Assembly: GCA_024500155.1 (NCBI GenBank)
Contig: CM044865.1
Coordinates: forward strand, 34,613,501-34,677,500
Direction: 5' to 3'
DNA length: 64,000 nt
Source: Chenopodium formosanum
Taxonomy: Eukaryota; Streptophyta; Magnoliopsida; Caryophyllales; Amaranthaceae
This document shows positions 54,353-64,000 of this stretch, piece by piece. The notes beneath the pieces were generated by a model. It worked only from the letters and a program-made list of their open reading frames with translations, did no database searches and had not been told where the DNA came from. The position numbers were made by a program, and so were the translations under genes. Position 1 is the stretch's first letter. Each line of letters starts with the position of its first letter.

Positions 54353-57250
54353 TAATTATGGGTAGTATTTCTTAAGTTGGTCAAGATTCGTCATGTTCGA
54401 GAACTCATTGCCATCCATATCAGTTAATTTTGCTACACCTCCTGACAGGATTGTTTTGACAATGTAGGGTCCAGACCAATTAGGTCTAAATTTTCCCCTT
54501 GGATCTAAACTATTCTTCATTAATGCAATTTTGGTAACACTGAGTGTGATGTAGAGCTTCTAGTCGTTTTTCATCGAGTAGAATTAACTCTTCATATCTT
54601 GCCCTAGTCCATTCAACTTCATCGAGTTTGTTCTCTAACGCGATGCGTAGAGATGGAATCTCTAGTTCGACAGGTTGTACGGCATCCATTCCATAAACCA
54701 AGGAAAATGGCGTATTCCCTGTTGATGTGCGAATTGACGTGCAATAACCCCATAATGCGAAGTGAAGTTTGTCAGGCCAATCCTTATAATTTTCTGTCAT
54801 TTTCTCGATGATAGACTTTAGATTCTTATTAGCTGCCTCGACTGCTCCATTTGCTTGAGGTCTATAAGGGGAAGAATGATGATGTTGAATGCCATATTTT
54901 TGTAACAATTCTTCACATTCGACTTGAAAGTGAGTTCCATTGTCACTTATCATTTCATGTGGGACTCCGTATCGACAAATAATATTTCTCTCGATAAAGA
55001 GTGCTACATGTTTTGTAGTGAGTTTAGCGTATGATTGCAGTTCGACCCACTTTGTGAAGTGATAAATTGCCACTAGGATATATTTGTGGCCTCTTGTTCC
55101 TGGGGGAGTGATTTTGCCAATGATGTCAATTTCCCATGTAGAGAATGGCCATGGCGACGTGTAGGTGTAGAGCAAGGATGGAGGAACATGTTGTAAATTG
55201 GCATAGATTTGGCACTTAGGGCATCTTTTTACGTATTGATGACAATCCCTATTCATTGTAGTCCAATAATATCCTTCTCGCATTATCTTTTGGACTAACA
55301 TTTTGCCATTAATGTGAGTGCCACAAATTCGTTCGTAAACTATCCTCATTGCTCTTTGTGCGTCCTTTTTTCCTACACATAAGAGTGCTCGACCCTTAGG
55401 TACCCTTTTATGTAGCTCGTTGTTTATGAGTACATATTGGGAAGCCAAGAGTCTTAAAGCTCATTTTTCTCTTTTGTCAGCATGGGGAGGGTACTCTCCT
55501 TTGGTGACATAATTGAGTATATCCGTGTACCACGGTTCTTCTTCTTCTTCTTCTTCGTCTTGAACTACTTCATCATCTTCTATAGATTGAATGTATGCTG
55601 GTTTGTGCCTTTTTTCTATAGTTAGAGGCATTTTCTCGATTTCCATGGGAATTCTAACCATCGAGGCTAGTCTTGCTAAAGCATCAACAAATTATTTTCT
55701 TCTCTAGGTAGATATGTGTATTCTACCTTCTCTAACTGATTAGTAAGAGTTTCTAGATAGGTTTGGTAAGGGGCTAGACTTCGCTCCTTACGTTCCACCT
55801 TTGGGATATTTTATTGATGATTAATGAAGAGTCTCCGAATATCCGTAATATTTTTACTCCCAATGCCAAAGCTGTTTCAAGGCCTACCACGCATGCTTCG
55901 TATTCAGCAGCGTTGTCGGTAACGTCGAAGTCAAGCTTTATGGAGATTGGGACATGCTCTTCTTTAGGTGATACTAGTAATACTGCAATGCCACATCCCT
56001 TTTGGTTTGAGGCTCCGTCGAAGTATAGGGTCCAAGTATCATCTTCAGTGACCATCAAGTCTTCATCTATAAATTCGTTGTTTTGTATTGGCGTCGAGTC
56101 TTCTATTTGAAAGTCTGCTAGAAAGTCTGACACCACAGATCCTTTAATAGCTTTTTGCGGCATAAACCTTACATCAAACTGGGATAAATTGACTATCCAT
56201 CTCGATATGCGTCCATTGAGTGTAGATTTCTCGAATAAATACTTTTGTGGATCTAATCGGGAGACTACAAAGACGGTATGCACTAGCATGTAATGTCTTA
56301 GCTTGGTTGTGGCCCACACCAAGGCGAGGCACAACTTCTCAAGTGGTGTGTAACGTGCTTCATATTAGAGCATTTTCTTGCTTAGATAGTAGATTGTGTT
56401 TTCTTTGCCTTCTACTTCTTGTGCTAGCATAGCTCCCATTGTCTCTTTGGTAACTATTAAGTACAACCTAAGAGGTATTCCGGGAAGTGCTGGTGCTAAT
56501 ACGGGAGGATTTGCGAGATAGGCTTTGATCTTTTCAAAGGATTTTTGACACTCGCCATCCCATATTACTGGTACATTCATCTTAAGCTTTTTAAAGATTG
56601 GTTCACATATCATCGTCAATTTTGATATGAACTTACTTATGTATTGCAACAGACCAATAAATCCTCGAATCTGTTTCTCGGTTTTGGGCGATGGCATTGA
56701 CATGATTGCTTTGATCTTGGTTGGGTCTATCTCTATTCCTCTAGAGCTTATGACTTAACCCAAAAGTTTGCCTGAGGTGACTCCAAAAGCACACTTAGAT
56801 GGGTTCAGCCTCATATTATATTTTCTTAGCCTTTCGAAAAATTTCCTTAAGGCTACTTGATGACCTGGACGGTCTTTTGATTTTACAATCATGTCATCGA
56901 CATATACTTCGACTTCTTTATGCATCATGTCATGGGGTAAGGCAGTTGCTGCACGTTGGTAAGTGGCACCCGCATATCCATCCATGAACGAGAGAAGTGC
57001 GTGATTGGCCGTGTTATCTACCTGAATATCGATGTGTGGTAAGGGGAAGTCATCCTTTGGACTTGCCTTATTTAGATCTCGATAGTCGACACACATTCTT
57101 ACCCTTCCATCTTTTTTCGGAATTGGGACGACGTTGGCGACCCATTCGGCGTATTTAGATACCTTGATGAAACCTGCAGTTATTTGTTTTTGGACCTCTT
57201 CTTTTAATTGAAGAGCTACGTCGGGGTTTCATTCGACGTAACTTTTATTT
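54353..57250 (-). pseudogene. pol of element C: RT, dual RNase H, integrase (degraded)
   Basis: Colinear with 28051-31140. Pieces: integrase 54510-55448 (CPKCQIYANLQHVP, DNGTHFQVECE, NGAVEAANKNLK), linker with a short poly-Glu 55461-55661, second RNase H and part of the first 55774-56334 (YFDGASNQKGCGIAVLL), RT thumb 56365-56703, and RT core 56755-57096 (VDYRDLNKASPKDDFP, EVYVDDMIV). The RT has an in-frame deletion of about 36 residues joining FMDGYAG to ATYQRA, which removes motif B. Several stops and frameshifts are present. The integrase start is frame-shifted near 54515. Confidence 0.8.
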
Positions 57251-58773
57251 TACAGGTTTCATTCCTGGAATTAGTGGTATAGTGTGTTGAGCTATTTCTC
57301 TATTAATGTCTGGCATATCTTCGTATGACCAAGAAAATACATCGATAAATTCTTTAAGTTAATTAAATCGGTTCTTTCTTGTTCATTAAGTGTTAGTCCG
57401 ATTTTAACTTCTCTTTTATTGGTTGAATCATTTAAGATATCAACCGTCTCAGTTTCTTCAATTACCGGTGTTTTCATTTTGAGTGTTTCCATTGCTTTAA
57501 TAAGTTCTTTGTCTTTTTCATTGTTAGTTAAGCAATGCTCGTCATCTTGGGTTATAGAAGAACACACAAAGTAAGGAGAAGAAGATATATTATTGTACTC
57601 TGAGATCATTACATAAAAGAGTGATATGTCCTCAGGGACTTGATCACTAACTATGAGAAGAGATAGGAGGGGAAGGTTCTACTACTAAAGACCTAGATGA
57701 CTCTATAGGGAGAGACTCTGACTCTGACTCAGGCGACTCTTCGAACATCGGTCCTTGCCCTGTCGTGATGGATATCTTTCTTCCACTTTGAGTAGTCACC
57801 TTGACGGTCTTGCGCCACCCTTGTAGTGATCCTTCCGATGGAGTGATTAGCTTTGAGGGATCGAAGCTTTCACTTTGTAGGACCGTTTGAATGAGCGAGG
57901 AGTTATCCTCTTTTTAAGTTGGCTCATCCTTTTCTCGCCCAATTAATAATCCCATGACGTTAAAATCAAAGCATGGGGGTGCTTTATCCTTATGGATAGG
58001 AGTTGGGATTTCATCTGTGAAATAATAATCGAAGAAAATTTCAAATCTCGGTTACCTTATGCCGTTTACAACAAATGGCTTGGGAAATTCATAGCATGGA
58101 TAGTCCTCTCCTTCTTTTATAAATTAACTATTAAGTGTAAGACGGTACTGATCCATTGGGATTGCTTTCTTTTGAGTGCGAGCGTCTCTACGTGCCTTTG
58201 ATTTTTCCTAGGCTCGCTTAAGATCTTTCCGAGTTGGTTTGAAACCAAGTCCGAAAGTGTCTAATTTAGGGAGGCCAGGTGACTCCAGCGGTTTTGCTAT
58301 TCCTTTATTCTTTCCTAGGGTCATCCCAGGAAAATGTCCTTGTTTCTTCAGAATAGCATTTACGATCATGTTAGAATGGGGGTCATGGCAAAGAGGGGTC
58401 CTTTCATCCTCCTATATTAAGGAGACCTCTTCGTTAAAGCCCCATAAATCTTCATCATCCTCATCGTGCTCCACATTAATTATGGGATTTTCTATAGACT
58501 TGATTCTCATAGGTGAAGCATCGATGGTGATAGGAATTCCCCCAACTATGGCTTTTACTTGTTGATGGAGGGATGAGGGGACGGCCTTTAGGTCATGAAG
58601 CCAAGGGCGTCCCAACAGTAGATTGAATGAAGCTTTAATGTCTACTACTTGGAAAGTACTAGCGTGTTCTATCGCTCCCGCCGTTAGATTCATGATAATT
58701 TTACCAAGAGCTTGACGACGAGTGTTGTCGTAGGCTCTTATTCATTGTGTTAACGGGGTTAAATCTTCATCCC
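57251..58773 (-). pseudogene. gag-pol linker and 3' half of protease of element C
   Basis: Homologue of 31140-32700. It includes 57292-57609 (MISEYNNISSSPYFVC, DDEHCLTNNEKDKE), the G-patch-like region HFPGMTLGKNKGIAK with a short extra segment (about 58262-58290), and the 3' protease part FNLLLGRPWLHDLKAVPSS at 58412-58693. Stops are frequent. The protease is cut at 58773 by LINE 2 and its other half is at 63278-63679. Confidence 0.7.
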
Positions 58774-58799
58774 TTTTTTTTTGGAAAATAAGATTTTAT

Positions 58800-59889
58800 T
58801 ACGAAAGAAAGAAAGTTACAACTTACAAAAGCTAAGTTATAACTATCACCAGAACACCAAAAGACCTGAAAACAACAGGCCAACCCCACAACCAGTTCTA
58901 GACCCAAACCTAGCCACCTTCTAGGAAGGGTTCTAGGAAGGGCCTAGAACAACTGGACTCAGATTTTCGGCCACCTTCTAGGAAGGGTTCCGGAAACTAG
59001 GACCAGACAACAAAAAAAAAACCAAAAAAAAACAAAACCACACACCCAAAAACCAACAAACCAACAATCAGAAGCAGACAAGCCTGCAAACTGACCAAAA
59101 TAACAACAAAACAAAAATAGGCAACAAAAAGAGCAACAAGGCTTGCACCAAACAGCAGACAGCAGGGCAAAGAGCAAAGGACAGCATATAGAGGTGCACA
59201 GACCGACAAAAACAGCAGCTCAGCAGCAACAACAAGCAAAGCCAGCAAGCAGCAGCTCACAAGACCAGCACAAGCACAGCAAGGCAGAGAAAGGAGCAGC
59301 AGCAGCAGCATCAAGAGAGCAGACCAGCAGCACAGACAGAAGAACAACAGTGTAGCAGGAGCAAAAACCAGAACAACAGCCAGCACTGCAGACCAGCAGC
59401 AGCAGTAAGCAGCAGGCACAGCAACAGCAACACAGCAACACCATCAGCAGACTGCAGCAGACAGCAGACACAGCACCAGACAGACAACAGGCAGCAGCAA
59501 AAGACCAGCAGATTAGCAACAGCATACAACAGTGCAGCAGCAACCAAACCACAACAAAACCAGCAAACAGACTGCAGCAACAAAAGCATTAACACACCAG
59601 CATTGCAGCAGCACAAAAAGTAGGCAGCAGCAACACAGCAGCACAGCAGAGCACAGCAACACAAAACCAGCAGAGCTACCAGTAGACAGCAACTAGAAAC
59701 AGCCTGCAGAAAAGGAAACCAATACAAAAAGAAACAACGGGAAACCCAGTATCAGAACCCAACCCAAGGAAACCAGAACATACAAAGAGCCCGAGATTGA
59801 AAGACAATATCTCGAACAAGGGCATCAACTGATTTGCAACAACCAGTAAAGAGAACTGCATTCCTTTGAATCCAAATACCATAAACCGT
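58800..59889 (-). other. 3' UTR of LINE 2, strongly CAG/CTG-rich
   Basis: About 900 bp dominated on the plus strand by AGCAGCA/ACAGCA words (about 59090-59700). Long Cys/Leu-rich frames on the minus strand (for example 59997-59311 region) are by-products of this composition. A GCCACCTTCTAGGAAGGGTTC segment is duplicated near 58913-58990. Confidence 0.65.
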
Positions 59890-62800
59890 TTAAGTAAAGG
59901 CCACCTGGATCACTTTATTCTTCAATCTTGAACTTCTGCAGATTTTCTTCATCCAATCAATCTCATCACTAAACTGCTGAACAGGCTTGGAAACACGTAA
60001 GATCCCCAAAACCTTACTCCAAACCTTCCTAGAGAACTCACAATCAAAGAAAAGATGCTGAACACTTTCATTGCCATTCAGACAAAGGAAACACTTTGGA
60101 TCACAAGAGATGTGCCATTGAAGCAACCTATCCTTAGTGACAAGCCTATTCCATAAAGCTAGCCACAATATGGAAACACTCTTGGGAGTTGCTAAGTTAT
60201 GGCAAGTAACTCTCTTCCAAGGAACTTTAGGCACTTGAGGCCTAATAGCAGCATAAAGCTTCTTGATTTTCATCTTGTTGCCCAGAACAAAACCATCCCA
60301 TCCCCCTTGATCATTCACAATATCTCTACAACTCAAAATCTTCTTTAAGAACCAGGAGCATCTAGCAGGAGTAGGAGTGGTCCAACAATCTTTGTGCTTG
60401 AAATAGTAGATATGAACCCACTTAACCCAAAGATTATCAGCCTTGTGAGCAATATCCCAAAGTAACTTAGTGACAGCTGCTTTATTCCACTCAGGAAAAG
60501 AAAGCAGATTCCAACCACCACAAACTTTAAGAAGACAGACATTATTCCAAGCAACCAAAGACTTCTTAGCAGGAGTAGAGGATCCAGTCCAAAGAAAGCA
60601 TCTGAACCTAGCCTCAATCTCTTTCAGAATTTTCTTCGGAAGAATAAAAATTTGAGCCCAATAAGTCTGGATACCAAACAACACACTCTTCACCAATTGA
60701 AGCCTCCAAGCATAGGACAGGTGTTTAGCCATCCACCCTTGAATTCTAGCAGTGACTCTCTCCACCAAAGGCCTACATTGAGCAATAGTAAGCTTCTTTG
60801 AAGAGAGAGAGACCCCAAGATACCTAATAGGAATGGAGCCTTGAGAAACACCAAGAAGCTCCCTCAACTCATTCTGAACATCAACAGAGACTCCTCCAAA
60901 GTAGACTTCACTTTTATCAAGATTAGCAGAAAGCCCAGAGGCACCCGAGAATTTCGAAAAGGCTTGGAAGAGAAGCTTAACATAAACACTATCAGCTCGA
61001 GAAAACATCAATAAGTCATCAGCAAATATCATGTGAGTTAGGTTTAACTTTTCACATCTAGGGTGAAAGTTAAAGTCAGGAGACAACCTAAGCTCATCAA
61101 GGCGTCTGGAGAGGTATTACATACCAATAGCAAAGAGAAAGAGAGACATAGGATCACCTTGTCTTAACCCTTTCTTAGCTTCAAAGGGGGGGGGGGGGGC
61201 AGGAAAACCATTAATAAGAATAGAGTAAGAGACATAAGTAAGACAAATCCAGATCCAATCAACAAATCTCTGAGGGAAACCAAGCTCTTGCATGACAGTG
61301 ATCAAGAAACCCCACTCAACCGAATCATAGGCTTTCTTCAAATCCACCTTAACCATACACCTGGGAGAGATAAATTTGTGATCATAGCCTTTGATCAATT
61401 CAGTTGCAAGAAGAATATTGTCACCAATGTGCTTGCCAGGAATGAACCCAGTCTGAGCATCATCAATCACCTCACCAATGACAGCAGCAAGCCTAGCAGT
61501 TATAATTTTAGAAATGAGCTTATAGACCACAGTACAACAGGCTATAGGTCTAAAATCCTTAACATGAGAAGCAGAAAGGACTTTAGGAACCAAAGTAATA
61601 GTTGTACAATTCCATTGCCTAGGCAAAATTCCATTATTAAAGAAATCAATAACACTTGCATAAATATCGTCTTTCACAATATGCCAAACTCTCTTAAAGA
61701 AAAAGGAGTTAAAGCCATCAATACCAGGAGCTTTAGTGTTATCAATTCCCTTAAGGCCACCATCAATTTCAGCATGAGAAATAGGCCTAATGAGGTAGCT
61801 CTGAGCAGCAGAGCTAAGCTGCTTACCCCTCCGCATAGTAACAAGGTCAACAGCAGGGAGCCAAGGAGCCTGAGTCCCTAAAAGAGACTTATAGAAAGAG
61901 ATAATTTCATGAGAGATAGCATCTGGATCCTTAAGCAACACCTGATTAGAATAAAAAATGGAGTCAATTCTATTCCTTGCTTGCCTAGTCTTCATCACAG
62001 AAAAGAAGTAGTGGGAATTGCCATCTCCAAGCTTAACCCAATTAATCCTAGATTTTTGCTTGAAGATGCTTTTCTGAATATCATTCCAGTGCTTAACAAC
62101 CTTATTAGCATCAGATTCTTTAGCATATAAATCCAAATCATTAGGGTTCTGAGCCATTAAGGTTTGAATTCTAGAAAGCTCATCATTAGCCTGGTCAATC
62201 TTTTCTTCAATGTTACCAAACTGCTTGCTAGTAAGAGATTTGATACTAGACTTCACAGAATTGAGCTTCTGCCAAACAGAACTACCAGAGCCCCAAGCCT
62301 GCGAAATAGTATCAAGAAAATCAGGGTGATCAGCAATACAGTTTAGAAACCGGAAAGGTCTACCTTTCCCAACAGGGCCAGAGCAAATATCCAGCAAAAC
62401 GGGACTATGATCAGATAAAGAAGGAGGGAGATAAACAGTCTCCACATGCCCATGAGAAGCTAACCAAGCTTGATTACCAAAGGCTCTATCAAGTCTAGAG
62501 AGCGTTCTAGGGCCAGTATGAGCCTTATTAGACCAAGAGTAGAAGGACCCTTTGCTTTTGAGCTCAGTGAGGTCAAAATCATCAACCAAATTCTGAAAGT
62601 CTCTAGTCTCATAATCAGTAACATCAGCACCATGAAGCCTATCAGAAGCATGAAGAACAGAGTTATAGTCACCAACACAAAGCCAAGGAGAATGCTGGAT
62701 AGAGATGCTTCTGAGCCCCTCCCACAAAGAAAGCCTATCATGAATGGAGTAAAGACCATAGACAATAGTGAGAAAAATCTGAGTAGAGAGATCCTTAGAA

Positions 62801-63084
62801 GAAACAGTACAATGAATGAACTGTTCATGAGTCTTCAAGACATTAACAGTTACTCTATCCACATTCCAACCAAGGCAAATCCTCCCTTTGGGAGAATGAT
62901 CATAATTACACAACCAAAGCCAAGAAGAGCCAAACTTCTTCTGATAAGTGAGAACATTTTTCAACTTGATTTTTGTTTCAAGCAATCCAACAACATCAAC
63001 TGAATGAGAGTGAAGCAACCTCCTTACAGAGGCAACTTTGCCAGGGTCATTCAGGCCCCTGACATTCCAAACAGAGTAAATCAT
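59890..63084 (-). pseudogene. ORF2 of LINE 2 (one premature stop)
   Basis: Starts at ATG 63084. The endonuclease has NVRGLND, GLLETKIK, CVGDYNSVLHA, FYSWSNKAHTGPRTLSRLDRA and SDHSP, covering the expected Asn, Glu, Asp and His positions. The RT has APGIDGFNSFFFKRVW, QTGFIPGKHIGDNI, VDLKKAYDSVEWGF, GLRQGDPMSLFLF and MIFADDLLMF. The zf-RVT end has CHNLATPKS and CDPKCFLCLNG. A single TAA at 61114-61116 replaces Glu between two long frames (655 and 398 codons). A 14-G homopolymer (61186-61199) adds two Pro relative to LINE 1. Younger-looking than LINE 1. Confidence 0.82.
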
Positions 63085-63277
63085 GACACCAAAGGGGGAT
63101 TAACCTCACCCCCGCTTGGATTAATATTGAAACCACCTGCACCATCCATTTCATTTTCAAACAAAGCAACAAAGGCATTAGAGGTAGAACCAGGCTGATG
63201 AACTCTAGTTTGCTGGCCTTTTGTTTTCCTCCCTACTATTCTCCAACCCTCATCTGAATTCTTAGAGGTATGAACCT
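63081..63277 (-). pseudogene. 3' fragment of LINE 2 ORF1
   Basis: Last ~65 codons of ORF1 (SDEGWRIVGRKTKGQQTR, NAFVALFENEMDGAGGF), ending in TGA that overlaps the ORF2 ATG (ATGA). The 5' part is missing by truncation at 63277. Confidence 0.75.
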
Positions 63278-64000
63278 CGCAGTTCTAAGTGGACTGACGT
63301 TGATGGCTGATTCATTATCTACAAGAGTCATAGGGACGTTCATTCTTTTGCAAACTACTGTGAGGTTTAATGCCTTATAGTGTTTGTCATCTTCTGGGGG
63401 TAAATCTTTGTCAGAAAAGGTGATCAAATTGATGGGACTGGGTAGATAACTCGTGAGGAAGTTAGCCAACCCCTCAGGAGTGGTGTCAGAATCTATCCCT
63501 ATTTTGTCCAAGGCATTCATTACATCCAACCTATGTACTCGGGATGTCGCCAGAAGTTTCCATACGTTCATTTCAACTTTTACCTTTTTTAACTGTTTGA
63601 CGATATCATTATCTTCAATGATAGGTATGGGAACTTGTTGTGTGGTTGGCATAGGTTGTTTTGAAACGGGAGGTTGCATTCTCCCGGATCTTGTGAGGAC
63701 GTCTATTAATTAATCTTCTTCAGCCCAAAAGTCGTCCATGGCGTATGACACCAAAGGTGGAGGTCCTACCATGTCTTTTAAGTAGACGTCTTCTTCGTCA
63801 CTGTCCCAAACTCCATTAATACTTGCATCCTCTTCTTATGGAACTTGGACAAGCTTCTTTTCATCAATCATTTTCTGAATTAAATCCTTGAATTTAAAAC
63901 AGTTCTCGATAGTGTGACCCCCTGATTGATGATACTGACAGTAATATCTATCTGTCCTTTTCTATGATTCGAATGGTCTCGGTTCGAGAGGTTTGATCTC
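63278..64000 (-). pseudogene. 5' half of protease and gag end of element C
   Basis: Homologue of 32700-33420. It includes the second knuckle region CQYHQSGGHT (intact G run, near 63919-63923), VWDSDEEDVYLKDMVGPPP, RSGRMQPPVSKQPM, VEMNVWKLLATSRVHR and the protease active site TLVDNESAINV, where Gly after Asn is Glu. A stop near 63710 and another near 63840 break the frame. It runs off the window edge. Confidence 0.75.

Larger units (their letters stand above)
58774..63277 (-). mobile_element. LINE 2: 5'-truncated L1-type LINE of the same family as LINE 1
   Basis: About 4.5 kb, minus strand, with a T run (poly(A) in reverse) at 58774-58782. It contains a complete ORF2 region and only the last part of ORF1, cut at 63277. 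It lies inside the protease of element C. No target duplication is visible: compared with element I, about 10 bp of target are missing and CCT is shared at the 5' junction. Confidence 0.85.
40249..64000 (-). mobile_element. Element C: second Tat-type element of the I family, with two nested LINEs
   Basis: Minus-strand element, colinear with element I: 3' LTR 40249-42127, PPT, tandem repeats, antisense PMD gene, antisense DUF7745-like gene, integrase, RNase H, RT and protease, running past 64000 in the gag/protease region. It is interrupted by LINEs at 46293-51863 and 58774-63277. It inserted at 40249 into Athila RNase H; the left 5 bp flank is CTTAG and the right copy lies outside the window. 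Confidence 0.88.

Noticed and set aside
59220..59727. Long Cys/Leu-rich open frames (minus strand), seemingly secreted or membrane proteins
   Set aside because: They lie in the CAG/CTG-rich 3' UTR of LINE 2. The composition alone creates stop-poor frames, with no conserved equivalent in LINE 1.
62470..63003. 177-codon plus-strand frame across LINE 2
   Set aside because: Complement of the endonuclease domain; no independent support.
1..64000. Host genes, tRNA/rRNA genes, CRISPR arrays or bacterial features
   Set aside because: None recognised by eye; all recognisable coding content belongs to retrotransposons. A tRNAscan or protein search would be needed to exclude a small gene.

Overview
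The window is eukaryotic, almost certainly a flowering plant (probably a eudicot). It is a solid block of nested retrotransposons, and I see no host gene, tRNA, rRNA or CRISPR array. The plant evidence is lineage-specific: Athila-type Ty3/Gypsy elements with a tRNA-Asp primer site, Tat/Ogre-type Ty3/Gypsy elements with a second RNase H, plant L1 LINEs (DUF4283 plus CCHC ORF1), and element-borne plant mobile domain genes. The species cannot be read from the sequence.

Layout. 1-3301: 5' part of a Tat-type element on the minus strand (element G). 3302-6659: remnant of another Tat-like element (F) with a minus-strand PF04195-like antisense gene and an LTR-like promoter. 6660-40248: an Athila-type element on the plus strand (E), which hosts most of what follows. 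Its left LTR (6660-7603 plus 15201-15729) is split by a complete non-autonomous Athila-like element (D, 7604-15195, TSD ATGCT). A 657-bp integrase fragment from a different Gypsy lineage sits between two copies of the LTR tail. Athila gag-protease (16.8-19.3 kb) is cut by a complete 19.4-kb Tat-type element on the minus strand (I, 19333-38691, TSD AGTGG). Athila reverse transcriptase resumes at 38697 and is cut again at 40249 by a second element of the same Tat family (C). C runs off the right edge and is itself interrupted by two L1 LINEs (46293-51863 and 58774-63277).

How the genes work together. In I and C the gag, protease, RT, dual RNase H and integrase lie on the minus strand. The 3' portion carries two genes on the opposite strand: a multi-exon plant mobile domain gene and a two-exon DUF7745-like gene, each with its own TATA-like promoter. 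Most reading frames here are broken by stops, frameshifts or insertions, so the locus looks like decaying heterochromatic nest DNA. D carries a 619-codon open frame with no pol.

Most interesting signals: (i) each LTR family has its own short CpG-rich word amplified just upstream of the TATA box, and in the Tat families also in the leader and at the antisense promoters; (ii) a hairpin with an AGGA loop placed next to polypurine tracts, found twice in D with different stems; (iii) an LTR-terminal palindrome whose two arms have changed together between families; (iv) an antisense protein whose N-terminus resembles the histone H3 tail; (v) conserved spliced antisense genes; (vi) an integrase fragment captured between two LTR tails. 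All comparisons were made by eye.
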